Source: Neorhizobium galegae
GTDB lineage: Bacteria > Pseudomonadota > Alphaproteobacteria > Rhizobiales > Rhizobiaceae
Assembly: GCF_021391675.1 (NCBI RefSeq)
Contig: NZ_CP090095.1
Span: 1,369,501 to 1,433,500, forward strand
Direction of reading: 5' to 3'
Length of the DNA stretch: 64,000 nt
Shown here: in pieces, positions 1 through 8,552 of the stretch
How the letters are laid out: every line of letters starts with the position of its first letter
Position numbering within the stretch: position 1 is the first letter of the stretch
Notes under the pieces: model-generated
Databases searched by the model: none
Told to the model about the DNA's origin: nothing
The model's input: only the letters and a program-made list of their open reading frames with translations
Position numbers and translations under genes: made by a program

Positions 1-1478
1 CAGCCCTGCGCCGTTTCCGCCTGGCTCACCACCGTTGCCGCCTCGCTCGCATCCCGCACGAAGGCGCCTTGAGCCCGCAAGGTCGACTGCAGCTCGGCAA
101 TATCCACATCCCGCGGCGCGACGCCGCGATTGGCCGCAATACCCGCCGCCGCACCCGCCGCCTGTCCGGTCAGCCAGCACTGGGGAATTTCGCGCATGAA
201 GCCGTGGCTGTTCGCATCGCAGGAGATGTGCCGCCCGGCGGCCAGCAGTCCGCCCAGCCTTGCCGGCACGAGTGCTCCGTAAGGTATCGAAAGGACCGGA
301 AATTTTGGCGACACCGAGGGGCTGACGCCGACTTCGTCGGGCTGGATTGTGCCGCTTGCCCACTGGCTGCGTTCGATCCGGCCGGCGCCCGCCAGACGCC
401 GCGTATGCCGGACGCCGAGCTGCGGCGCGCTGAGCAGCATGTAGGCGTCCTTGAACCCCGGTGCATGGCTGCGGAAGAATTCGCAATGCGACTGCATGAA
501 CCGGTGCGAGCGGATTTCGACTTCGGTCATGTCGTCGACATTGAGCGCCGAAAGCCCCGATTGCCGCGGCCCGAGGAACAGCGCGATGTCGTTGCGCCAG
601 GAAACGTAGGGCGTCTGGAAGAACCCGAGCTGGTCGCGCCCGAGCGTATTGAAGTCGGCGAACGCCAGTTCCTGCTCCGATCGGAAGGCGAGCCATGTGG
701 CCATGTCCACGCCGCCCAGCATGAAACCGGTATTCATCGAGTGATGCACGTCGCCCTCCTCGATATCGGCCTCGAAACTCGCTCCTGCGCGCGCAAAAAC
801 GTCGCCGTCGCCGGTGCAGTCCACGACGACCTTGGCCATGATCCCCTGGCGGCCTTCCTTGCTTTCGAAGATGACGCCCTTTACCGCGCCGTCCTCGACC
901 ACCGGCGTCGCCGCCCAGGAATGGAAGACGATCCGCACGCCCGCCTCGATGAGCATTTCCTGCGAGGTCAGTTTCAGTCTTTCAGGGTCGATCGTGGGCG
1001 CCCAGGTGACGATGCCGTGGAAAGCGGATGTGCGCAGCCGCCAGTATTTCGCCAGGTCGGCGTTCCGCTGTCCCCACAGGCTCCTGTCCGGCCCGGCGAC
1101 GGCTTCAGGAGGAAGGCGGCCGAGAACCTCCTCGGCAAAACCGCGAATGACCTGCCGCCCGTCCCAGTCGGTCATCCGGTCGATCCAGATCACCACGCCT
1201 CCGGTGGAAAGCCCGCCGAGATGATTGTAGCGCTCCAGCACCACGACCTCCGCGCCGGTTCGCGCAGCGGCGAGCGCTGCGGCGGTTCCGGATGGTCCCC
1301 CACCCACGACCAGCACGTCGCAGCGATGATAGATCGGAATGTCGCGCGCCTCTTCCCTGAGGACGCCCTCGCCGTTGCGACGGGGGAAGACATACTGCCC
1401 TGATTCAAAAATGTCGGAGCTCAGGAAGCGGTTCTCGTTCTGGCGTATCTCCTTCACCGATACGTTGCGATCATTCAT
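1..1478 (-). CDS. FAD-dependent oxidoreductase (3' end cut by window edge)
   Basis: Minus-strand frame opening at ATG 1478 (GGAGGA ribosome site just upstream) and running through the left edge without a stop, 492 codons visible. Residues about 53-82 hold a dinucleotide-binding fold (VLVVGGGPSGTAAALAAA, ending in an acidic residue), followed by an HLGG stretch and, near 225, the VVDCTGDGDVFA pattern typical of the FAD_oxidored family of flavoproteins. Near the visible end LLAAGRHISCDANSHG and a GQAAG-type motif close the FAD site. By family it is a flavin-dependent oxidoreductase with unknown substrate; the sequence does not identify the reaction. The long plus-strand frame over the same bases is its antisense shadow. 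No operon partner is visible on the left. Confidence 0.85.
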   Translation of the reverse strand, partial: MNDRNVSVKEIRQNENRFLSSDIFESGQYVFPRRNGEGVLREEARDIPIYHRCDVLVVGGGPSGTAAALAAARTGAEVVVLERYNHLGGLSTGGVVIWIDRMTDWDGRQVIRGFAEEVLGRLPPEAVAGPDRSLWGQRNADLAKYWRLRTSAFHGIVTWAPTIDPERLKLTSQEMLIEAGVRIVFHSWAATPVVEDGAVKGVIFESKEGRQGIMAKVVVDCTGDGDVFARAGASFEADIEEGDVHHSMNTGFMLGGVDMATWLAFRSEQELAFADFNTLGRDQLGFFQTPYVSWRNDIALFLGPRQSGLSALNVDDMTEVEIRSHRFMQSHCEFFRSHAPGFKDAYMLLSAPQLGVRHTRRLAGAGRIERSQWASGTIQPDEVGVSPSVSPKFPVLSIPYGALVPARLGGLLAAGRHISCDANSHGFMREIPQCWLTGQAAGAAAGIAANRGVAPRDVDIAELQSTLRAQGAFVRDASEAATVVSQAETAQG

Positions 1479-1597
1479 GGCATCCTCCTCATTTCCGCCG
1501 GCCGTCACGCCCGACGAGCCCGAGGGAGATTTAGCCAAGGAAAAGGCTGGTCGGAAAGACACCAATCCGCCGATAGAGCTTTCTCGATTCAGGCTAG

Positions 1598-1618
1598 GAT
1601 CGGCCCCGCCGGCCGATC
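1598..1618. terminator. hairpin between GST and FAD oxidoreductase genes
   Basis: Perfect 8-bp stem GATCGGCC/GGCCGATC with a 5-base loop, followed on the plus strand by six A. In the transcribed (minus) direction no U-run follows the stem, so this is at best a weak or processing hairpin. Confidence 0.3.
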
Positions 1619-1662
1619 AAAAAAGACCCGGATGATGGCTTTGAACGCGGAGCCGGTCGTGG

Positions 1663-2316
1663 TCAGCTGGCCGATGCGGCCGTGAAAACGGCCAACTGGG
1701 CGGCGAAGGCGCGCTTGTATGCGGGCCGCGCTTCGCCGCGGGCGACATAGGCGGAGAGGTTCGGATAATCGTCCAGCATATCCGACGACGCTTTCAACCG
1801 GAGCAGCACCGACACCATCAGAAGATCGCCGGCACTGAATTCGCCATCGAGCCAGTCGGCCTCGCCAAGGCGGCGGGAAAGATCGGCCAGCCGTTTCCGG
1901 ATGGTGTCGTCGAGGGCGTGCAGACGCTTCTCGTACCAGGGCTCGTCACGCTCGAGGATCCTGGCGAGGCTGCGATCGAAGATCGGCGGCTCCACGGTGT
2001 TGAGCGCGGCAAACATCCACGCGATCGCCCGCGCCCGGGCATTCGCATCGTCCGGCAGCAGGCCTCCGTGGCGTTCCGCGATATGGAGTACGATCGCTCC
2101 CGACTCGAAGAGCGCGAGATCGCCTTCTTCATAGGTCGGAATCTGCCCGAAAGGCTGAAGCGCCAGATGCGCGGGCTCCTTTATCGCCTTGAACGATACG
2201 AGGCGAACCTCGTAAGGCTGTCCCGCTTCCTCGAGTGCCCAGCGAACGCGCATGTCACGCGCCAGCCCTCTGCCGCGGTCGGGCGATCGTTCGAAGGCGG
2301 TAATAGTAATGGTCAT
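1663..2316 (-). CDS. glutathione S-transferase family protein
   Basis: 217 residues, a normal cytosolic GST length. The N-terminal thioredoxin-like half carries FGQIPTYEEGDLALFESGAI (about 56-75), with the cis-proline IP and the E-S pair that bind glutathione in this superfamily. The C-terminal half is all helical (about 90-210), with the N-capping-box-like stretch FSAGDLLMVSVLLRL. By family it conjugates or reduces with glutathione in the cytosol; the substrate is unknown. It lies on the same strand as the FAD oxidoreductase with about 185 bp between, so co-transcription is possible but unproven. Confidence 0.88.
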   Translation of the reverse strand: MTITITAFERSPDRGRGLARDMRVRWALEEAGQPYEVRLVSFKAIKEPAHLALQPFGQIPTYEEGDLALFESGAIVLHIAERHGGLLPDDANARARAIAWMFAALNTVEPPIFDRSLARILERDEPWYEKRLHALDDTIRKRLADLSRRLGEADWLDGEFSAGDLLMVSVLLRLKASSDMLDDYPNLSAYVARGEARPAYKRAFAAQLAVFTAASAS

Positions 2317-2618
2317 CGTCGTCCTCCATGGCTTGTCCGTCTTGAAGACGGCCGGCTAAACGAGATTCCGACATCCGTGCTCGAAATAGTGCCGGCAACC
2401 ATACCAAATACACTCAAAAGCGCACGGTCCCTCTGCTTTGAAGGGTCGCCTTCTCCGCTTGCGAAATTTAATAAACTCGGGCGCCCGCCCATTTCCTGCG
2501 CATCCCCATTAACCCGCCATGCTTCCCACGCAGGGCTGCCCGGCGGTTGCGGCGTTGGTAAAGCATGATTCCGCGTCTTATATTGCTGCAGTGCAATATT
2601 AGAAAGAAAGAACACATC
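2317..2618. other. 302-bp divergent intergenic region
   Basis: Separates the GST gene (leftward) from the DUF3563 gene (rightward). Apart from the promoter and palindrome near 2555-2599, listed separately, I see no coding frame or RNA gene. Confidence 0.5.
2555..2599 (+). promoter_or_regulatory. promoter with 20-bp palindrome before DUF3563 gene
   Basis: TTGGTA (2555-2560), 17 bp, then TTATAT (2578-2583) form a plausible sigma-70 type promoter. Overlapping its -10 and start point is the palindrome ATATTGC-TGCAGT-GCAATAT (2580-2599). TGC/GCA-rich sites of this kind are bound by PhaR/PhbF regulators of polyhydroxyalkanoate genes; that link is inference. Confidence 0.5.
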
Positions 2619-2774
2619 ATGTTTGACTCAGTACGCAAGTTCGCCCGCGCTTTCCGCGTCCCCACCACCCAGGACCGCGAAGTCGCTTACCTGAACGAAG
2701 CAAACGACCGGATCGACCTCGAATACCGCATGCGCCAGATCGACCGCGGCATGTTCCGCAAGTCGTCCTTCTAA
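2619..2774 (+). CDS. DUF3563 family small protein
   Basis: 51 residues from ATG 2619, behind a purine-rich AGAAAGAAAG leader. The pattern FRVPTTQDREVAYLNEANDR followed by DLEYRMRQIDRG near the end is characteristic of DUF3563, a family of roughly 50-residue proteins common in rhizobia. It is charged and soluble, probably helical, with no signal peptide or membrane segment. Function is unknown. An upstream in-frame ATG (2565) would add 18 residues unlike the family and lies before the purine-rich leader, so it was not used. The palindrome over the promoter suggests it is a regulated gene. Confidence 0.8.
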   Translation: MFDSVRKFARAFRVPTTQDREVAYLNEANDRIDLEYRMRQIDRGMFRKSSF

Positions 2775-3001
2775 GCGATACGTTCCGATCAGCCACCCGT
2801 TCGCGCGGAAATGACGCCGCGCGGCTGCTGCAGGTCTTCCCGCGTCGATGCGACCGGTGACCGGATCACCTCTGCGAAAGCCGCTCTTATCTAGGGCGGG
2901 CCAATTTTCGCCATCATCTTCGGCTTGGGCTAAAGCCTGTTGGACCGAAGATTCCCGCAGCCGACGGATGAATATCCCGCTGCCGAACCAGATGCGCCCC
3001 G

Positions 3002-3562
3002 ATGCCGTTTCGCCGCCGTACACCGCTTGGAATTCGTCAAAGACTGCGCCGTGCCGTCCTGCCTCCCAAGGACTTTCGCCGCGTCCTCGAATATTATCGC
3101 CTGAAGGTGATGCGCATCGGCGGTTCGCCGCATGCGGTTGCAGCGGGGCTTGCGATCGGCGTCGTCAGCGCCTGGACGCCGTTTCTTGGTCTCCACATCC
3201 TGTTTGCGATCCCGCTCGCCTATCTCTTCGGCGGCAGCATGATCGCCGCGGCGCTCGGCACCACCTTCGCCAATCCCATCACCTGTCCGATCATCTGGCC
3301 GCTCACCTGGAAACTTGGCGAGACGATGCTCGGCCACGACGCCGCCGGCCATGACAGTCTCGATCTCGGCAGGTTGTTTCATCACCTCGATGTCTCGCAA
3401 CTCTGGCGGCCGATCCTGGAGCCGATGCTGATCGGTTCCCTGCCGCCGGGCATCCTGTGCGGCCTGGTTTTCTATGCCGGTACTTATCTGGGCGTGCGCA
3501 GTTTCCGCAACCGGCGGCTGGAACGCTTGACGGCGCGGGCCGGAGCCCTCAAGTCAGTATAA
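3002..3562 (+). CDS. DUF2062 domain membrane protein
   Basis: 186 residues. After a basic N-terminus (about 1-40), SPHAVAAGLAIGVVSAWTPFLGLH begins the DUF2062 region. Hydrophobic segments lie near 45-62, 66-90 and 140-165, with the conserved NPITCPIIWPLTWKLGE block between (about 91-108). DUF2062 proteins are small inner-membrane proteins of unknown function and often sit next to acpS in rhizobia, as here (41 bp gap). It probably starts the transcription unit that continues through era. No enzymatic motif is visible. Confidence 0.85.
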   Translation: MPFRRRTPLGIRQRLRRAVLPPKDFRRVLEYYRLKVMRIGGSPHAVAAGLAIGVVSAWTPFLGLHILFAIPLAYLFGGSMIAAALGTTFANPITCPIIWPLTWKLGETMLGHDAAGHDSLDLGRLFHHLDVSQLWRPILEPMLIGSLPPGILCGLVFYAGTYLGVRSFRNRRLERLTARAGALKSV

Positions 3563-3602
3563 AGATTGACGAGAACCGGCTGGGCGCCGCGAGGAAGATT
3601 TC

Positions 3603-4004
3603 ATGATCATCGGCATGGGCAGTGACCTCATCGACATAAGACGCGTGGAGAAATCCATCGAACGGTTCGGCGAGCGTTTTACCCATCGCTGTTTCACCGA
3701 GATCGAGCGGGCGAAATCCGACCGCCGCCAGAACCGGGCGGCCTCCTATGCCAAGCGTTTCGCCGCCAAGGAGGCGTGCTCCAAGGCGCTCGGCACCGGC
3801 ATCGCGCACGGCGTGTTCTGGAAGGATATGGGGGTCGTCAATCTGCCCGGCGGGCGACCCACCATGGTGCTCACCAATGGCGCCGCCGAACGCCTCGCGA
3901 GCATGATGCCGTCAGGCCATGAAGCGGTTATTCACATCACCATCACCGACGAATACCCTTATGCACAGGCCTTTGTGGTGATCGAAGCGCGCCTCGCGGC
4001 CTAA
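3603..4004 (+). CDS. acpS: holo-[acyl-carrier-protein] synthase
   Basis: 133 residues, normal for AcpS. It transfers the 4'-phosphopantetheine of coenzyme A to the serine of apo-acyl carrier protein, needed for fatty acid synthesis. [16 protein letters not shown] carries the magnesium-binding Asp8, and [16 protein letters not shown] carries the second metal ligand Glu57 and the CoA-binding lysines. It sits 83 bp upstream of lepB in the conserved alphaproteobacterial order acpS-lepB-rnc-era. Confidence 0.97.
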   Translation: MIIGMGSDLIDIRRVEKSIERFGERFTHRCFTEIERAKSDRRQNRAASYAKRFAAKEACSKALGTGIAHGVFWKDMGVVNLPGGRPTMVLTNGAAERLASMMPSGHEAVIHITITDEYPYAQAFVVIEARLAA

Positions 4005-4087
4005 TCGACCATTGCCGCCGCTTTGCGAAGGGTTTAGAGAACGCAAAACCGCTGGCAACAGCCGAGCCGAACAGAAAGACGTCAAAC

Positions 4088-4837
4088 GTGTCCGACAAAG
4101 CCGAGACCAAGTCGCAGAACAGCCTCTGGGAAAACATCAAGGTCATCATCCAGGCTCTCCTGCTGGCAATGGTGATCCGCACCGTGCTGTTCCAACCTTT
4201 CACCATCCCGTCCGGCTCGATGATGCCGTCTCTGCTCGTCGGCGACTATATCTTCGTCAACAAGTTCGCCTACGGTTATTCCAAATATTCGCTGCCGTTC
4301 TCGCCCAATCTGTTCTCGGGCCGTATCCTGGAATTCAGCGAACCCAAGCGCGGCGACGTCATCGTCTTCCGCCTGCCGAGCCATCCGGACATCGACTATA
4401 TCAAGCGCCTGATCGGCCTGCCGGGCGACCGCGTCCAGGTTACCAACGGCGTACTGCTCCTCAACGGCAAGCCGGTTCCCAAACAGGGCGACGGCACCTT
4501 CACCTCCGATTACAGCCTCGATCCGGGCACCGACGTGCCGGTCTTCCGCGAAACGCTCGACAACGGCGTCACCTATGACACGCTCGACCATTCGCCGGTT
4601 TCGCGAGGCGACAATACCCAGGAATTCGTCGTCCCGGCCGGCCACTATTTCTTCATGGGCGACAACCGCGACAACTCGCTCGACAGCCGTTTCGACGTCG
4701 GTTACGTGCCCGCCGAGAACCTGGTCGGCCGCGCCAGCGTCATCTTCTTCTCGCTCGGCAACGACACCTCGTTCCGTGAAATCTGGAAGTGGCCGACGAA
4801 CATGCGCTGGGATCGGATTTTCAAGGTCGTCCGGTGA
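4088..4837 (+). CDS. lepB: signal peptidase I
   Basis: 249 residues starting at GTG 4088 after an AGAAAGACG leader; no upstream ATG fits. It cleaves Sec and Tat signal peptides on the periplasmic face of the inner membrane. One N-terminal membrane anchor (about 15-35) is followed by box B IPSGSMMPSL with nucleophile Ser44, box C, box D DYIKRLIGLPGDRV with general base Lys106, and box E GDNRDNSLDSR. All catalytic residues are present. The stop overlaps the rnc start (ATGA), indicating translational coupling. Confidence 0.97.
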   Translation: MSDKAETKSQNSLWENIKVIIQALLLAMVIRTVLFQPFTIPSGSMMPSLLVGDYIFVNKFAYGYSKYSLPFSPNLFSGRILEFSEPKRGDVIVFRLPSHPDIDYIKRLIGLPGDRVQVTNGVLLLNGKPVPKQGDGTFTSDYSLDPGTDVPVFRETLDNGVTYDTLDHSPVSRGDNTQEFVVPAGHYFFMGDNRDNSLDSRFDVGYVPAENLVGRASVIFFSLGNDTSFREIWKWPTNMRWDRIFKVVR

Positions 4838-5553
4838 TGAAGTCCAAGACGCTTTCGGCGGAGGAACGCGGCCAGCTTGAAAAAGCCATAGGTCATGAAT
4901 TCGCCGACAAGCAATGGCTCGACCGGGCGCTCACCCATGCGAGCACCGGGTCGGCCAAGAGTGCGAACTACGAACGGCTGGAATTCCTGGGCGACCGCGT
5001 GCTCGGCCTCTGTGTCGCCGAACTGCTGTTCAAGACGTTCCGCACCGCCGCCGAAGGCGAGCTTTCCGTGCGCCTGAACCAGCTTGTCAGCGCCGATAGC
5101 TGCGCGATTGTCGCCGACGAGCTGGAGCTGCATCGGTTCATCCGTACCGGCGCCGACGTCAAGAAGCTGACCGGCAAGCGGATGATGAACGTGCGCGCCG
5201 ACGTGGTGGAAAGCCTGATTGCCGCCCTCTATCTGGATGGCGGGCTGGAAGCCGCCCGCGGCTTCATCATCAGGTACTGGGAAGGCCGCGCCACTCGCGC
5301 AGACGGTGCGCGGCGCGATGCCAAGACCGAGCTGCAGGAATGGGCGCACGCGAAATTCGGCCTGACGCCCGCCTACCGGGTGGACGAACGCTCCGGCCCG
5401 GATCATGATCCGCGCTTCACGGTGACCGTCGAGGTTGCGGGCGTGGCGCCGGAAACCGGTGAGGACCGTTCCAAGCGCGCCGCCGAACAGGTGGCCGCCA
5501 CCAAGATGCTCGAACGCGAAGGCGTGTGGCAGAAACCCTCTGCCGAACAATGA
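4837..5553 (+). CDS. rnc: ribonuclease III
   Basis: 238 residues. It cleaves double-stranded RNA in rRNA maturation and antisense regulation. The signature NYERLEFLGDRVLG lies at about 44-57, with catalytic acidic residues near Glu49 and Asp53 and a second acidic cluster in VVESLIAALYLDGG. A double-stranded-RNA-binding domain fills about 165-235 (KTELQEWAHAK ... SKRAAEQVAATKML). I chose ATG 4837, overlapping the lepB stop; a longer frame from 4789 would lie inside lepB and adds residues unlike RNase III. era follows 10 bp later. Confidence 0.97.
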   Translation: MKSKTLSAEERGQLEKAIGHEFADKQWLDRALTHASTGSAKSANYERLEFLGDRVLGLCVAELLFKTFRTAAEGELSVRLNQLVSADSCAIVADELELHRFIRTGADVKKLTGKRMMNVRADVVESLIAALYLDGGLEAARGFIIRYWEGRATRADGARRDAKTELQEWAHAKFGLTPAYRVDERSGPDHDPRFTVTVEVAGVAPETGEDRSKRAAEQVAATKMLEREGVWQKPSAEQ

Positions 5554-5563
5554 ATTGGACACT

Positions 5564-6517
5564 ATGACCGAGAACGACAACATTACCGGTGAAGAGAACG
5601 CAGCCGGCCAGACATCCGCTGGTGCAACCCACTCCGGCTTCGTAGCGCTGATCGGCCCGACCAATGCCGGCAAATCGACGCTTCTCAACCGGCTCGTAGG
5701 CGCCAAGGTCTCGATCGTCAGCCACAAGGTGCAGACGACGCGCGCCATCGTGCGCGGCATCGCCATCCACAACAACGCCCAGATCGTCTTCATGGATACG
5801 CCCGGTATCTTCAAGCCGCGCCGCCGGCTCGACCGCGCCATGGTGACGTCGGCCTGGGGCGGCGCCAAGGATGCCGACCTGATCCTGCTCCTGATCGACA
5901 GCGAACGCGGTATCCGCGGCGACGCCGAGGCGATCCTGGAAGGCCTGAAGGAAGTCCATCAGCCGAAGATCCTGGTGCTCAACAAGATCGACCGCGTCCG
6001 CCACGAGGATCTGCTGAAGCTCACCGCCACGGCCAACGAGGCCGTGCCGTTCGAGCGCACCTTCATGGTCTCCGCGACCACCGGTTCCGGCTGCGACGAC
6101 CTGATGGATTATCTGGCCGACAAGCTGCCGGAAGGCCCCTGGTATTATCCCGAGGACCAGATTTCCGACCTGCCGATGCGCCAGCTGGCGGCCGAGATCA
6201 CCCGTGAAAAACTCTTTCTGCGCCTCCACCAGGAACTCCCCTACGCCAGCCATGTCGAGACGGAGAAGTGGGAGGAACGCAAGGACGGTTCGGTGCGCAT
6301 CGAACAGGTCATCTACGTGGAGCGCGACAGCCAGAAGAAGATCGCGCTCGGCAAGAACGGCGACGCCATCAAGGCAATCTCCACGGCATCCCGCAAGGAA
6401 TTGGCCGAGATCCTCGAACAGCCCGTCCACCTCTTCCTGTTCGTCAAGGTCCGCGAGAACTGGGGCGACGATCCGGAACGGTTCCGCGAAATGGGACTGG
6501 AATTTCCGAAATCCTGA
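5564..6517 (+). CDS. era: GTPase Era
   Basis: 317 residues. Era binds the 3' end of 16S rRNA and aids 30S subunit assembly. The GTPase domain shows G1 GPTNAGKST (31-39), the switch region with VQTTRAI, G3 DTPG and G4 NKID. The C-terminal part (about 215-300) is a KH-type RNA-binding domain with the pattern GKNGDAIK. Start ATG 5564 is 10 bp after rnc; a longer in-frame extension overlaps rnc and has no family support. The 20-residue acidic leader before the G domain is longer than in E. coli. Confidence 0.97.
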   Translation: MTENDNITGEENAAGQTSAGATHSGFVALIGPTNAGKSTLLNRLVGAKVSIVSHKVQTTRAIVRGIAIHNNAQIVFMDTPGIFKPRRRLDRAMVTSAWGGAKDADLILLLIDSERGIRGDAEAILEGLKEVHQPKILVLNKIDRVRHEDLLKLTATANEAVPFERTFMVSATTGSGCDDLMDYLADKLPEGPWYYPEDQISDLPMRQLAAEITREKLFLRLHQELPYASHVETEKWEERKDGSVRIEQVIYVERDSQKKIALGKNGDAIKAISTASRKELAEILEQPVHLFLFVKVRENWGDDPERFREMGLEFPKS

Positions 6518-6536
6518 GCAATGCCGATATCCGCCT

Positions 6537-6556
6537 ACGCCGCCGCATGGCGGCGT
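6537..6556 (+). terminator. hairpin after era
   Basis: 8-bp stem ACGCCGCC/GGCGGCGT with loop GCAT, 19 bp after the era stop, followed by a short pyrimidine stretch. It is a candidate end of the acpS-era unit, but the U-tract is weak. Confidence 0.45.
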
Positions 6557-6681
6557 CAGTTCTTCCGAGGGTCACCCGCGGACGAAGGAGCTAGGTAGCG
6601 GTTTTTATCCATCATTATAATGACTTGCTAACGTAGAGCCGAACATCCAATTTATCGACAAAGTGGCACGGAGAGTCATGA

Positions 6682-7185
6682 ATGTCGGACGTCGGATCGG
6701 GAGAGGAAGACACGGGCTCGGATGATCCGAATTCTCTCGGCTTCTACAGTTGGGTCGTCCCGGAAAACAAGGTGTATGGCGACCAGGTGATCGCCGACAT
6801 ATTCGGCGTTTCCGAAGAGGAGCTGGCCGCCGGCGCCCCCATCGAAAGGGTGATCCGCTACGTCAACGAGGGCGACAGGCAACGGGTCGCCAAGGCGATC
6901 CACGATGCGATCGTCAGCGGCGGCGCATACCAGGAAAATTACCGCCTTACCCATCCGGACGGCCGCCGGATCGACGTTACCGCCAATGGCCGTTGTCTGC
7001 GCGATGCCGAGGGCGTTCCGTATATCTATTCCGGCACCGTTGCCATCCAGTCCGCGGCCGAGGCGGTTGCCGCGACCGATCCTCTGGAGCGCCATTGCCG
7101 CGCCGCTCTCTGGCTCGCCACCAAACGCCGCCAGGTGCTCGCCGCACGTTATCTCACCTCGGCGCTCAACGTGCTCGGCAAATAG
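6682..7185 (+). CDS. PAS-domain protein
   Basis: 167 residues starting at ATG 6682 (CGGAG site upstream). Residues about 20-115 form a PAS fold: a GFYSW strand, YGDQVIADIFGVSEEEL, then NYRLTHPDGRRIDVTANGRCLRDAEGVP and a YSGTV strand typical of PAS/PAC ends. The tail (about 125-167) is helical. There is no kinase, GGDEF or DNA-binding domain, so it is a stand-alone sensor or partner module. Ligand and partner are unknown. It follows era by 164 bp and converges with the next gene. Confidence 0.75.
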   Translation: MSDVGSGEEDTGSDDPNSLGFYSWVVPENKVYGDQVIADIFGVSEEELAAGAPIERVIRYVNEGDRQRVAKAIHDAIVSGGAYQENYRLTHPDGRRIDVTANGRCLRDAEGVPYIYSGTVAIQSAAEAVAATDPLERHCRAALWLATKRRQVLAARYLTSALNVLGK

Positions 7186-7194
7186 GCTTGCGCG

Positions 7195-7584
7195 TCACTT
7201 CTGTCGGTCCATCAGCGCCCTGACTTCCTGGTAGCGGCGGCGATTGTCCTGGTCCTGCTCGTTGGGTCCATAGCAGGTGTCGGAAATGCAGAAGCGCTGC
7301 AGGCGGAAGGGCGGCTGCCCCTTGTCGAACTCGCACTCGATCTGGTTGGTGAAATCGGTCGGCTTGGCGTCCTCGCGGGTGGAATAGGTGAGCCGCGCGC
7401 CCGGCGGATCCAGTTCCGGAAAGGACTGGACGATGCCCGTCTTGATCGACGGCACCAGCAGGAAATTTTTGGCCACGGTGATGCAGGCCTGCTCGAGCGG
7501 CTGCGATTGCGCGGCGGCCGGCGAGGAGAAAAGGGTGGCGGGCGAAGCGGTCAGAAGGGCGGCGGCGAAGAGGACATATTTCAT
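7195..7584 (-). CDS. small exported protein, unknown function
   Basis: 129 residues from ATG 7584, which has a GGGAG ribosome site; an upstream in-frame ATG (7638) lacks one and would spoil the signal peptide. The signal peptide MKYVLFAAALLTASPATLFSSPAAAQS has an AxA cleavage site near 25. The mature part has four cysteines (ACITVAKN, IECEFDKG, FCISDTCYG), suggesting two periplasmic disulfides. I do not recognise a named family. It is convergent with the PAS gene (9 bp gap) and divergent from recO. Confidence 0.7.
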   Translation of the reverse strand: MKYVLFAAALLTASPATLFSSPAAAQSQPLEQACITVAKNFLLVPSIKTGIVQSFPELDPPGARLTYSTREDAKPTDFTNQIECEFDKGQPPFRLQRFCISDTCYGPNEQDQDNRRRYQEVRALMDRQK

Positions 7585-7784
7585 GAAGACTCCCAGAGGT
7601 CGTATTGACGGTCGTGTTGGCGTCGCGAATTTTCGCACAGGAATCCAAATGGAGGCCGTTTTGTTCCAGGCAAGCCCATAGGCATATGCATCTTTGTCGC
7701 AACTGCGCGACAGCAGAAACCGATTCAGTCCGAAGGACTTATGCTCTATTGTTGAATCGGCTCGAAAGGAGCTTGAACAGATAC

Positions 7785-8537
7785 ATGCAGTGGCAGGACG
7801 AAGCGATCATCATAGGCGTCAAGCGCCACGGCGAGACGAGCGTCATCGCCGAGCTGATGACCCGTGACCGCGGCCGGCACCTCGGCCTCGTCCGCTCCGG
7901 CCGTTCGCGGTCGATGCAGCCGGTGCTGCAGGCCGGAAACCGGGTGGAAGTGGTCTGGCGCGCGAGGCTCGACGAACATCTCGGCGAGTTCAAGCTGGAG
8001 CCCGTCAGGCTGCGCGCCGCCAAGCTGATGGAAACGGCGACGGCCGTCTACGGCGTCCAGGCGATGGGCGCGCTGCTGCGCCTGCTGCCCGAGCGCGACC
8101 CGCATCCGCATCTCTTCGATGCGCTGGACATCATCCTCGATGCCTTCGACGATCCGTCCGATGCCGGCGAGCTTTTCGTGCGTTTCGAGCTCGCGGTTCT
8201 GAACGACCTCGGGTTCGGCCTCGACCTTACCGAATGCGCGGCGACCGGCGGACGGGAAAACCTCGTCTACGTCTCGCCGAAAAGCGGCCGCGCCGTCTCC
8301 CGCGATGCCGGCGCGCCCTATGCCGACCGCATGCTGGCCCTGCCGGGGTTCCTCGGAGAAGGCGCCGCTTCGGCCGCCGACCGCGACAGCATGGCGGAAG
8401 CCTTCCGGCTTACAGGTTATTTCCTGCACCGCCACGTCTACGAACCCCGGGGCCTGACGGAAAACGCCGCCCGCGACGGTTTCGTCCAGGCGGCGCTGAA
8501 GGCGCTTTCGAAGGATGCGGAACGTCAGGCCAGCTAA
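7785..8537 (+). CDS. recO: DNA repair protein RecO
   Basis: 250 residues from ATG 7785, preceded by AAAGGAG. RecO works with RecF and RecR to load RecA on SSB-coated [33 protein letters not shown] is the conserved N-terminal OB-fold start, followed by the helical core with [25 protein letters not shown], where the zinc-ribbon cysteines of many RecO proteins are reduced to one. A frame extended upstream has no ribosome site. In alphaproteobacteria recO commonly lies just downstream of era. Confidence 0.95.
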   Translation: MQWQDEAIIIGVKRHGETSVIAELMTRDRGRHLGLVRSGRSRSMQPVLQAGNRVEVVWRARLDEHLGEFKLEPVRLRAAKLMETATAVYGVQAMGALLRLLPERDPHPHLFDALDIILDAFDDPSDAGELFVRFELAVLNDLGFGLDLTECAATGGRENLVYVSPKSGRAVSRDAGAPYADRMLALPGFLGEGAASAADRDSMAEAFRLTGYFLHRHVYEPRGLTENAARDGFVQAALKALSKDAERQAS

Positions 8538-8552
8538 AGGCCTGGCCGGTCA

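Noticed and set aside
69..1403. 444-codon plus-strand frame at the left edge
   Set aside because: The minus strand carries a continuous FAD-oxidoreductase frame with a proper ribosome site; this is its shadow.
4789..4836. Longer RNase III start inside lepB
   Set aside because: The ATGA overlap start gives the family length and the leader residues match no RNase III.
8238..8262. Loss of RecO function because the zinc-ribbon cysteines are reduced
   Set aside because: Many alphaproteobacterial RecO proteins lack the full zinc motif; length and the rest of the fold are normal.
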